DNA of 64,000 bases. It comes from Tausonia pullulans (taxonomy: Eukaryota; Basidiomycota; Tremellomycetes; Cystofilobasidiales; Mrakiaceae). The notes under the pieces are model-generated. The model had not been told where the DNA came from and searched no databases. It saw only the letters and a program-made list of their open reading frames with translations. The translations under genes were made by a program, and so were the position numbers. How positions within the stretch are numbered: the first letter of the stretch is position 1; every line of letters starts with the position of its first letter. Positions 1 to 9,810 of the stretch are shown here, one piece after another. The DNA lies in the NCBI GenBank assembly GCA_951802195.1, contig OX637625.1:1302001-1366000 (forward strand), in the 5' to 3' direction.

Positions 1-1616
1 ACCGAGGTGCTCGAGAGCCCTGAGTTCGGGTACAAGAAAATTTACAGTGTGTCTTTCGACGATCATCTAGGGAAGCAGAGATGCTGACTGCTTGTTCCAC
101 TTCAATGCACGCCAGCCGTGAACCGGCTCGACCGTCTTACTTCCGGCCTCATGTTCATGGCGCTCGACCCCAAGACGGCTACCAACATCATGAAGGACTT
201 CACTACGGGTCAAGTCCGTAAAGAATACGTCGCCCGTGTCCGCGGAGAGTTCCCAGAGTGCGTCGAAGTATGGCACGCTTTGTCATTGATCGGACCTATC
301 TTACTCCTTTCTTGCTTGCAGGGGCATCACCACCGTCGAGGAGCCGTTGCTAACGGTCGACAAGCAGAGTGGTCTCGTCATTGTTCACCCCGACGGCAAG
401 GAGGCCAAGACCATCTTTGAGCGCATCTTCTATGACGCCGAGAGAGACGAGAGTGTCGTCTCGGCCAAGCCCTTGACGGGTCGCAGTGCGTCTGTCTCCT
501 TTCCTTGACTCTAAATGAAGAGCGAGGCCTCAATTCATCCCTCTCATCCTTTATTAGCCCATCAGATTCGGGTCCACCTCCAGTACCTCGGCCATCCGAT
601 CCCCAACGATCCGATCTACGCGCTTCAGTCAGTCTGGTCCGTCAATCCGAACCTCGCCAAGGGCGGCATCGACACCACCCCTGCAGTCGAGCCCGAGTAC
701 AAAACCGATTACGGACCCCAGGCGGACGTGGCTGCCGCTAAAGAAGTTGAGGAGATCAAAAAGCTCGCTGGGGACCGATCGACGGTCGAAGGGGAGAGGA
801 AGCTTATGCCGCGAGAGACGGGCCAGGACATTGGGTCCTCGAGCCCGGTGTTGCTTAGCGAGGAGGCTAGGGAGATTATTCGCCGGCTGAGGAGGATGAA
901 GGATGAGTCAGAGGACTGGGCGAGGTGCGTGTTGCTTCAGCTCCGTCTAGCTCTCCCATTCTGACGCTTCTTGCTCCTCTGCTTCCTCATATCAAAGGTG
1001 GAAGGATGTTGTTCTTTACACGCAAGAGGCCTCCAAGTCGCCCGCAATTGCCGCTTCGCTCGCCGCCTCCTTCTCGCCAGAGGAAACTCAGAAGAACCGC
1101 CTCTCAGAGCGCACGGAGTTCGGGAGCGATCCGACGCTCGCCGCCGCAGCGACGACCTCGACGTCACCCTCGTCGTCGCTAGCCGAGAAGGCTGCGACGA
1201 CCACCGCTGCCACTGAGACTGAGCCGAGACCAGAAACAGCAGCTTCGGCCTCCGCCTCTCCCCTTGACCCCCCTGCTGCCCCCGCCGGCCCCGGCACCAC
1301 CGGCTTCATCGTTCCTAAGGGCTTCTGCCCCGTGTGCTACATCCCTCTTTCCCCTGACCCGGATCCGGACCGTTTGTTCATCTACCTCCACGCCCGGCGT
1401 TACAAGACTTCATACGGTGATTTTGAGACCGGTATGCCTGTCTGGGCAAGGGAGGGCTGGGATGGGGATGATACGTGGGAGGGACGGGCGAAGGGCCAGG
1501 GGAAGGGTGGGGCGGTAGAGAAAGCGGGGAGCGAAAAGGGGGAGGAGGAGAGACAGCAACAACCAGCTGCTGAGGTGGAATTCGAGGAGGAGAGGAGGGT
1601 AGATGATTTGATTTAG
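1..1616 (+). CDS. RluA-family RNA pseudouridine synthase (Pus9/Rib2-like), 5' part missing
   Basis: The product should convert uridine to pseudouridine in RNA; the closest relatives are the fungal Pus9/Rib2-type tRNA synthases. Exons as read are 1-46 (cut by the window edge), 116-257, 322-485, 558-924 and 998-1616. All joins keep frame. The catalytic loop NRLDRLTSG, with the conserved Asp, lies just after the first intron. [17 protein letters not shown], the second family signature, is formed across the third intron. A Pro/Ala/Ser-rich linker leads to a C-terminal FCPVCY...LHARRYKT block, which I recall from fungal members. No deaminase domain is visible in the portion present. The gene is convergent with the next one, 132 bp between stop codons. 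The family is secure; which RNA site it modifies is not. Confidence 0.9.
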
Positions 1617-1748
1617 ATGGCGAGTAGACTCAGCAGCCTAACGTCTCGGAGCAAAGCTAGGATCCAGCGCAAGCACCGACTATAGATCTGCGACCTGACA
1701 AGTAGCTGACGACTCTCTTGAAGTATGAAATGATCTCAATCCCATCCA

Positions 1749-4020
1749 TCAGACCGAGCCCTCGTTCTGAAGCTGGGCCTCTACCCTCTCTAGGGCAAAC
1801 TCAACGGTCAAGAAAGCGCCTTGGCTTTCCGCCTCCTCCTCATCCTCGTCGTTATCCACCTTTTCCTGGCCCTGGTTGGACTCCTGTGCCTTGCGAGCAT
1901 TCAAACGCCGCCGGAGAGGGGTGAGCCATCGATTCTGGGTAGACTCCAGGTGCTTTGGGGATCGGATGCCGCTCTGTCGGGTCAAGACGAAAGAAGAGGG
2001 TGTGTCTTGTTAGCGCGTGAGTGAAGAGAGAAATGTGACGGGCGCGAGCGCACATCATTCTTAGTGTCCACCAGCAGTAGATTCTGGTAGATGCCGAGCG
2101 CTGAGACGACAAAGACGGGGCCCGGTCCACGGATCCAGAGCTCTCCGTCGGCATCGTGCGTCTCGTCCCAGACAAACATGTCGCGCTGCTGTTCTACGGA
2201 CGACGCGGGAGCAGCCTCGCCCAAGGGCAGCCGAAAGACTGCCTCAGATATGGCCTCGAGCTTGCCGTCGGGGCCAGCGAGCCAAGCGAAGGACCGAGGC
2301 GGCGCTCGGTATAGGACGGAGCGGAGGAAATGGAGCGCCACGGTCCGGAGGAGCGGGTTCGTGACGGCCGAAGGTTCGCTGGCGAGGAGTGGGAGAACAA
2401 GGTCGATCGCTTCGGATTGTGTTGAGAAGGGGGCGGCGAGGAGGCTGGAGGTAAGAGAAAAGAGGAGCTGGCGGTACCGGGCAGAGGGGTGGGCCGCGAG
2501 CGGAGAAAGGTAGAGCTGGAAAAGACTGGCGACGGTGCTCTTCACAGGGACAGCAGCTTGGAAGGATGAGGGAGCCGCCGACTTGATCTCTTCGAGACAG
2601 GCGAGGACCCAGGCGACGCCGCCGGCACCGCTAGAGGCGAGAAGATTGTTGTGGAGAGTTGTCTCGAGCCAAGCGGAGGGCGAGCGAGTGAGGGGCGGAG
2701 GGAGGGAGGAGAAAAAGGTCGAGGGATCTGAAAGCTGTGAAAGGTAGTGGGAGAGCAGGAGGAGCGCGAACTTGGCAACGTCTGGGGAGGAGGAGGAGAG
2801 AAGGGGAAGAAGAAGGGAGACGCTTGGAGTGTCGGTGGGTGCCAAGGGGACCAGTTCAAGGGCTGTCTCCTGTTCAAATGTGGCACGTAGAGGTCAAAAT
2901 GCGAATCGTCAAAATGAGACAGAGAAGGGGTGAGACAGACGAGGATGAGATCGGTGCCGGCCTGCCACCCGCCCTGTCCAAAGCCGGGCTCCCTGGTCCG
3001 AGGGTTTTCTTTGGTGAAGATGAGCTCGGCAGACTGAATGTCGAGCGCCGGATACAGCTGGTCAAAGGCTGACGCGAGGATGCCAAGCAGGATCGACTAC
3101 CAGATGAAGAACGGAGTAATCAGTGCTGCATCTCGTGGCGGGTATCCGACTGTCAAGTTTGATCTAACCTTCTGCTCCCCCTTTGCGCTCCAGTCCGTAG
3201 TGCCCACGCTCCATTTCTTAGCCGCGATGACGAGCTTCCCCACTCTGTCCATTACGTGGCGAGCCGTTGGCGTGTGCCGAGGAACGCACTCAAAAATAGG
3301 TGGGAGGAGAGTAGACAGGTTTATAAAGGTCGGTAGTGACTTTTTGCTAGACAAGCGACTGAGACAGACGGTCAGGAGCTCGATGAGGATGGGTAGCTCG
3401 TGAGCGACTGGAGGGAGAATGAGCGGAGGTCTATTGGTGAGATCGTCGTGGTGGTGGTGCTCCTCATCCTCTCCCTCTTCCTCCTCATCGCTGTCCTCTT
3501 CTGAAGAACCGTCTATGTTGGCCTCGTCCTCCTCCCAGGCGTCGGCCTCGTCAACGAGATTCTCGATACGCTCTCCGACGGCGAGGATGACCTCGCGCGC
3601 GCTGGAGTACCGCCCGACGCCCTCCAAGAGAAGTTTCTCCGCCGCATATCGAACTGCAGGGCGCCTGGAGAGGATTGGAGAGATAGCTGGGACGAGCTGG
3701 AGACCTGCCTCCTTGAGAGTCGATGTCTGGGCGGACGCGTCGGTCTCTCAAGTCAGCACGCGCCTGTCCCTGAGTGTCTGTCTCCGCCAGCGCGAGTGCC
3801 CGCCAGGACCAGGCGGGCGACACGCAACACGCACCATCCTGAACTCCCTCATCGATCTATCAGCGCCTCCCTCCCCATCGAGCACCTCCCAGAAGCTCTC
3901 GAGGAGCGCGAGCGTCTCGTTGTCTGATTCGGTCTGCTCGAGCCGGGCGACGAAGAGGCCGGCGAAGTTTGGGGTCGCCTGCTCGTCGAGGTGCTCCTTG
4001 AGCGCGGAAAGGTCGTCCAT
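1749..4020 (-). CDS. Alpha-helical protein, possibly YAP1-binding/Alf4/glomulin (Ybp2) family
   Basis: Five exons join in frame: 4020-3835, 3744-3169, 3096-2941, 2869-2054 and 1973-1749, giving 652 residues. The start is the ATG of MDDLSALKEH; an upstream in-frame stretch lacks a better start. The protein is Leu-rich and looks like an alpha-helical repeat array, interrupted by a long acidic stretch with a run of His around residues 130-155. The length and pattern (for example RYAAEKLLLEGVGRYSS and LRTVALHFLRSVLY) suit the Ybp1/Ybp2-Alf4-glomulin family, which binds Yap1, the kinetochore or cullin-RING ligases. I recognise this only weakly. The third intron has a less usual gtctgt donor, but the phase fits. 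The acidic C-terminal tail ends near a conserved-looking FALERVEAQL. It is divergent from the four-TM gene, 402 bp between starts. Confidence 0.6.
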
Positions 4021-4422
4021 CGTGCTGCGTTTGTGCGGTTTAGATTGGACTAGATGATGGTGGTTTGATGCCAATCAAGCCTCTGTCTTGAGCAAGGGAG
4101 CCTAGCGGACGCTTGGACCATCATGTCGCTTGTTGCCTCTCTGACCTAAACATCGCTAGACACATTAAATGTTTTTTGTCAGATGATTTATGGGTTTTGC
4201 CGAGCCCTAGAGTCATTTTCTTGCTGGGAGAAATTTGTTCCGAAACATCACGCGAATCACTGTGGTGACCACTTCAGAGTCGCAGGAAGCAGTCAGCCCA
4301 GGTGACGCGAGCAGCCACCAACCTCCACCAAACCCCCCCTCTCCCATTCATCTCTCTCGCCCCCATACCCCCATCCCACTCCCACGCACGCAACAGGCAG
4401 GCTTCTAAAAGGGCCTTGCATC
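4021..4422. promoter_or_regulatory. Divergent intergenic region
   Basis: This 402-bp gap separates two divergently transcribed genes and must hold both promoters. The part next to the plus-strand gene is C-rich and pyrimidine-rich, as expected of a leader. I see no gene, repeat or recognisable binding site. Confidence 0.5.
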
Positions 4423-6202
4423 ATGAGCGACCCCAACAACGGGCCTCCTCCGGCCTATACCATCTCCCGGCCCGTGGCCTCCTTGACACGTGTAAACCCA
4501 CGCTCACTTCGATGGGTCGTCTTCTTCTGGGCCGCCCTCGGCGCCGTCTGGTGAGTCAGCCTCGAACACGGTGTACTTGAGGACATAGCTGAGCTCTCTT
4601 TTTGTAGGGCTGGTTCCTACTCTGTCAAACGCCTTCGCCACCGGAACGATGAGTTCGGTTAGTCTCACTCAAACACACCCCTCCCGCTCCCCTCGGCCAG
4701 CACCGCCCCTCGCGTCAGAAAGAGCGGGGCTGAACCTGTCTCATGCGGGCTCCTTCCAGAGACGAGCAAAATGTCCCTGTTCGATTTGATCGTTGCAATC
4801 GTCTATATGGCCTGTCTCGCTATCGAGATTGTCGGTCTCGTTGGTGCCTTCGTGGTTCGTCCCACGAGCGAGTCCTGTCTTCTGTCGCCGTCGCGAGCCT
4901 CCTGTCTGACGTTGGTAACCCGCATGTGTCAATACAAAAAGAACAAGGCCATCATCGTCCGCATCTACTCCCTCGCCTCCATCGGCGGGGTCGCACTTGT
5001 CGCTTGCGGAGGTCAGCATCAGACCTCTCCTTGCTCGGGGACTGCCACTGACGAGAAGACCCATCCCATCCTCTCCCTCGACGTGCGCAGGTATCATTCA
5101 GATCATCAGTCAGTCTTTCTTGGTGGGTGACAAGAGACTCCACGCCTGTACTGAAGCACTCCGATGATGGACAGACAATTACGTCAAGTGCGCATCCTTT
5201 TGTCTTGTTCGTGTCGTCGCGTCCATTGACTGACTGCCTCCACGACTGCAGCAAAGACGCGATCATCATTCAGTGTGTCCACTTTGCCGATGACATCATT
5301 CGTAACAAGGAGGATGCCTGCCGATCGGCCTGGAGGCGGCAGGTGTGGTGGGATGTGGTCTGGACGATCGCTGTGAGCTACTCACTCGCCTCGCCCGAGA
5401 CAGTTCTGTTCCCTACGAGACTGACTGACGTGCGTCTGTGCTTCTCTGCAGGTCATCTTCTTCGCTGTTCGTCTCTCTAAATCTTAGGATGGAATCTATC
5501 CTTCTCTACTGAGCGTGCTCAATGTTCCTCTTGCCCAGAGCGTTTCCAGCATGTTTGCGCTTGCCTACGCCCGCCAGCTTCGCAACCCGAGCGCTTTTGG
5601 CTCGGGAGGCGTCAGTGCGTCTCCCGCTCACCAGTACGACGCCTCGGCTGTCCCCCTCCAGACGTGGCAGTCGCATCCGGCCCCTCCGCCGGACTACGTC
5701 CCGCCATATCGTGTGTGCCTTTGGGGCTCGAACGCTCTCGATCTTCAAGGCTGACGCTTCATCACTCGCAGCTGGACCCCCACCGAACGAACCATCCTAC
5801 GGGCAAGCCGATGCCAAGTCTTCGTCAAACGCGGGCTTCGTCTCGCATACGGCTGAAGATGCTGCCTGGCAGGGTGCGCTTGCATTGTCGTCTTTCCATA
5901 TCATCTATGCAGCTCCAGACTGACGCCCTCCCTCCTTCGGCTCCCTCTCAGCCTCCCTGGATGCCTCAGAACGCCGCGAGTGGGAACAGCATGAGGCGAA
6001 TCAGCTCTCCCAGCAGGGCCTCGACGCCGCGAACCGACACGGCGTCAACGAGGAGGAGGACGAGGCGTGGGAGCGGGCGAAGCGCGAGGCTTCAACAGCT
6101 CACATTGGGGGTGGCGCGCAGAATAACCCGTTCGCGCCTGGGAATACGAACGCGGAGGGGGGGAGAAGGGGCGAGAATGATGAGGGGGGAAGGATCGTCT
6201 GA
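4423..6202 (+). CDS. Four-TM membrane protein with PPxY motifs in both tails
   Basis: Eleven exons join in frame: 4423-4550, 4608-4657, 4760-4854, 4942-5011, 5091-5126, 5175-5187, 5252-5372, 5452-5466, 5539-5710, 5772-5873 and 5952-6202, giving 350 residues. I do not recognise the family. Hydrophobic segments lie at about residues 30-49, 66-91, 94-126 and 165-188, a tetraspanning layout. PPAY lies at 9-12 before TM1, and PPDY at 226-229 in a Pro-rich C-terminal tail. PPxY motifs are bound by WW domains of NEDD4/Rsp5 ubiquitin ligases. With four segments both tails fall on the same side, plausibly cytosolic. The C-terminal 100 residues are charged and probably disordered. Two exons are only 13 and 15 nt; each is fixed by phase and by keeping the hydrophobic segments intact. 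Confidence 0.75.
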
Positions 6203-7880
6203 GGAAGGATAGCTGCTAATTCAGTGGACGCTGTCGCCAGTCTCACTCAAGTTCATGCACACGCATGCTTGTACATTCTCCCTCTTCGTACCCATTGCTT
6301 TTCTGAATGCCTGTTAATGCTTAAGAAACGGACACAAAGCTTGTCAAACTTTCAAAAGGGCGATGGATGAATAAAAGGAGTGGAATTCAGTATTCATAAA
6401 TGAGGAACTGAAGGACGAACTGCAACAAGCTTGCTAGCTGGCCTCCTCTCCGCCTTCTATAAACTTTGCCTCATGCTCTCAGAGCCTGACAAGAAACCCG
6501 CACAGTCATCAGTCTCCATCCCCGAGAGAGAGACGGTGAGATCTGAGCAAGCGCACCCATATCTGTGTTTCCAGATTTGCTGGCCTATCCGAACGCGCTG
6601 GCCCCGATCGACCATGAGCTTTCGCCATTACTTCTCAGCCTACTGATACTTGAAGTGCTGGCTGCTCACGGCAAGAATCATTTGCGAGTGCTCTGGTAGC
6701 AGATCTCGGCAGGTTAGCTTTCTGCAGGCGCGGCCAAGCTAGAAATGAAGTGCTGGGAGGCAACGCTCCTACCACTAAGGGAGAACTAAGAGTGGTTTCG
6801 AATAAATGGAAGAAAGAAAATTTGCCTCTGAAAAGGCACAAAGCAATGATAAACGCTCAGATATCTGCTCCATCGAACGAGAGATGGGGGTTATCTAATG
6901 CCAGGAAGATTGATGTATATGGAGTCATCCTCGTTCAGATCGTCTTGGATCCTGAAGAAGCAAAACATGTAATGCAAGGATTTCAGCTTTTCCTCTTCTT
7001 TGATTACCTCAAATCAGGTACCCGCGAGCTCACGAGTTGCAGCGACAGCAGCACTTTCGCACAGTCCATCCTCCGTCAGGAGAGGATTTCGAGGCCAGAC
7101 ACGCGCCGCCATGGGAGCAAAGATTAAGTCAGCGGAAGTGAAGCCGAGTGTTTCTGGCTGAGAAAATGCTCGGACTTGCTGGCAGGTGGTTGGGGAAGGT
7201 GGCCATCCGGCTGTCTCGAGTTCGCCCGATCGGAACAATGGTCTCGAAATGAGTCTGAGATTGTAGTCTCAGTCGGACGAGATTTCACTGTAGTCGGAGA
7301 AATATCGACTGTATTGAACGAGGCTGTGAGAGCCTAACAAGCGATGGAGGACATGCGAGCCAGGAAGTCCGTGCTCTCAGGGGTTGTTGGTCTCCTCTCC
7401 TGCATCGTCGACGACGTCTCTGTAACAACAGGCAGAACAGCATCAGAACTGAAACGAATTCGAAGTGACAGCTGACTGAAGCGAGCACCCACATTCTGTA
7501 ACCGATCTGGGAGCGCGTAATCGAAGCGGAACCGAATGAGGGCTCGGTATTACCTGCTGGGTTCGATGCCAGACGTGCAGTTGCCACGTATCTCGGGGTA
7601 CTCGCGGAAGAGGGCGAGGCAGATCTAGCGCACGGTGTTGCCTCCGAGAGCCTTGACCTGGATGAGATGTTTTTGTTTAAGGATGGAGCGAGAGCTGTCT
7701 TTGGTGGCCATAGCTGGTCAGAGCTGGCCTGCAGAAGTCATTTGAGTGAAAGAGCTAAGGATGAGCGATGAAATTCCAGGTAAGGAGAACGATACTATGA
7801 TGGTATAGACAAATGTCCGGAATAATTTCTGACCAAGTATGAGGTATGTTCCTGATTAAGGTAGTCATGTAATTTGTCAT
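6203..7880. other. Gene-poor stretch
   Basis: About 1.7 kb, less G+C-rich than its surroundings, with no reading frame I can support. Short open frames exist on both strands, but none shows a family pattern, conserved splice sites or sustained codon bias. A minus-strand ATG at 7711 opens a short run followed by a gtgcgc donor-like site, but no convincing next exon follows. The first part probably holds the 3' UTR of the preceding gene. Confidence 0.45.
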
Positions 7881-7954
7881 GATCGATTAGCTCAGTTGGT
7901 TAGAGCGTGGTGCTAATAACGCCAAGGTCGCGGGTTCGACCCCCTCATTGATCA
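7881..7954 (+). tRNA. tRNA-Ile (anticodon AAU)
   Basis: The 74-nt gene folds as a cloverleaf. The acceptor arm pairs gatcgat with attgatc (one G-U) and A is the discriminator. The D arm begins GCTCAGTTGG. The anticodon stem TGGTG/CGCCA closes a CTAATAA loop with AAT at 7915-7917. The T arm contains the internal promoter B box GGTTCGACCCC. There is no intron. A short T run follows a few bases downstream and may end RNA polymerase III transcription. Confidence 0.95.
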
Positions 7955-8362
7955 TACCTTTTGATCCCCTCGCTTCGGCTGTCCATAAGATGCTGTGGAC
8001 GAGGAAGATCCCCCTCGGCGGCGACGGTGTCGGGCAGACAAGCATCTGGAGAATGAGGGGGTAGTTGAAGGAGAGGCACGTGCAGCAGTAGCAGCAGACC
8101 AGATAGCGCGCACGACGGGACACGGTTCGTCAAAGAGGTGGAAGAAGGACTCAACGGGGGCCGTCAGGCACAGCGCACATCGCTTGGACCTGTTATGCGG
8201 CGTAGCGGTTCCGTCGGCGAGGAATGCCGCGGCAGTATGCTTCCCTGGATGGAGACAGTACAGCGAGAAGCGATGGGCCAAATCGACGTCCTCGGGCGAC
8301 GCTCGGGATAATTTTATGGGCATCTTTTGAAAAGGAATCAAGGTTTGCGTTGTAAATCTCAC
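7955..8362 (-). mobile_element. Degenerate LINE-like fragment (zinc-binding C-terminal domain)
   Basis: A minus-strand frame carries RCALCLTAPVES followed by FFHLF...C and AIW. This resembles the C-x2-C...ES-x2-H-x-F...C...W pattern of the reverse-transcriptase-associated zinc-binding domain (zf-RVT) at the C-terminus of many non-LTR retrotransposons. No reverse transcriptase or endonuclease region remains nearby, so it is at best an old truncated copy. It lies between two tRNA genes in the opposite orientation, its downstream end abutting tRNA-Ile. The alternative is a chance match; the domain is short and the spacing before the last Cys is one residue longer than usual. Confidence 0.35.
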
Positions 8363-8391
8363 TGCATATCAAGTTACTGAGTAACATACAT

Positions 8392-8463
8392 TCCTTTGTT
8401 GTCTAACGGCTATGATATGACGCTCTCACCGTCAAGGCCCGGGTTCGACTCCCGGCAAGGGAA
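8392..8463 (+). tRNA. tRNA-Glu (anticodon CUC)
   Basis: The 72-nt gene folds as a cloverleaf. Acceptor TCCTTTG pairs with CAAGGGA (one G-U). The D arm is GTCTAACGGCTAT, typical of eukaryotic tRNA-Glu. The anticodon stem GACG/CGTC closes a CTCTCAC loop with CTC at 8425-8427. The T arm is CCGGGTTCGACTCCCGG. There is no intron. It lies about 440 bp downstream of tRNA-Ile on the same strand. Confidence 0.96.
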
Positions 8464-9810
8464 TATCACTTTTGTTTCGCTCATCTCTGAGCTATGACTT
8501 ACGCCCCGCCCTTTTTGGCTGTCGTCGACCAAGCACATTTTGACCTGTGGGACTATTGCTTCGCCTAGGGGCGCTTTCTTAACTCTGTTGGAGTCGAGAT
8601 GAGGCCGGATAGCACAGAAAAGGTCACTGGGCTGACTGAAGAGCACGGAGAGTTCGAAGTCTAGACGAAGAAGGACTGACCCCCCTTCCCAACCATTCGA
8701 GACGCTTTTCAGCGACCGGCAGGTGGCGTCTGTCTCCTGATCCCTCATCAAGCGTGCGAAGTTGCAATCGCGCGACCAGGCCATTGGGGAATGTAGATAG
8801 GAATGCTGAGCCGAAAGTCCGCTGTTGAGGAGCGCCTCAACCGTTATATCAACTATGTGGCAATGCCCGTCTTCTGAAGATGTCTTCCTCATCGTCCAGT
8901 ATTTTCAAAGAGCCTCTCCTCATGACTGTTGTTGGAAGGGTTTCGGTCGGCTGACTGGAGAGGGTGAGGGACTGAGATGCCGCAGTCCGGGTGTGAGGAT
9001 TGGCCCAAGGGTCAAGAGCTAAGGATGACGCGTGATAGGGGCTGTAGGTGGAGTAGTATACTGAAGTGATGGCAGTGACACAGGCTCGCTTCGAGGTCTT
9101 GGGCAGGTTCGTCGAACCCGAACCATAGTCAGAGTGCAGAACAAAAGGTACGATGAACTGAGCGTTTCATGGGATAAGGCGAGAAAACAAAGAGTGTGGG
9201 ACAGCGTGGCTGAATAGAGGCTAAAACATAAAAATATGGAAGCTGAGAAAATAAGGGCGATGCTATACAGACGCGGAGCCGGGGTGGCGGGTCCGCGAGA
9301 TTCTGCAGCCACATAGGCTCTGCGCCATGTGGTGAACCCGTAAGATCCGACACCGGGTCACTCGTCCGGCATGCGTGGGTCTCACCTTCATCTTCTTGTC
9401 CTCGACGTCTACTGTTCACCTGGTGCCCATCTATCGGTTTCCCACAAAACTCTCAAATTTACTTGAATTGATCGAAGGAAGAGAAGGAAGAGGAGGAAGA
9501 GTGGAGTTCTGTGTCTTGATTTCGTGACTCTCGTAGTAATCTTGGCGGCGTATATATCTATTCTGTCCCTGCACCTGCAAGTCTTCTCGCATAGCCACTC
9601 GAGACACAAAGCACGACGGGATGTGACGCGATGAACCTACGTCACGGCTGCCGCCGGGACCAGGAGACAGGTGCGCGACGTCTGGACAGCTCTCGTCGAG
9701 ACGCGCTCGCGTTCCTCCGACGAACCACCATCTTGCGCCCTAACGAGGCATCCACTGTCGGTTACACTGCATCCGACACCAGCAGCGTATCTCTCGCCCA
9801 AATTCCAACC
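8464..9810. other. Gene-poor stretch upstream of the G-patch gene
   Basis: No gene is supported in these 1.35 kb. Minus-strand open frames are short and unbiased; one reads through the reverse complement of tRNA-Glu and is an artefact. The last 200 bp before 9811 should contain the promoter and leader of the G-patch gene. Confidence 0.45.

Noticed and set aside
6750-7127. 125-codon plus-strand open frame
   Set aside because: No family match, no splice support and composition unlike the coding exons nearby.
7530-7580. B-box-like gggttcgatgcc, possible third tRNA
   Set aside because: No A box, acceptor stem or anticodon arm fits around it.
7285-7711. Minus-strand frames near 7.3-7.7 kb, starting MATKDSSRSILKQKHLIQVK
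   Set aside because: The opening piece and a gtgcgc donor-like site are suggestive, but no following exon or family pattern could be joined to it.
8410-8892. 160-codon minus-strand open frame over tRNA-Glu
   Set aside because: Its end (CRESNPGLDGE) is the classic translation of a tRNA gene read backwards.
6203-9810. CRISPR array, IS element or operon structure
   Set aside because: No direct-repeat spacing or transposase is present, and the spliced genes mark this as eukaryotic DNA.
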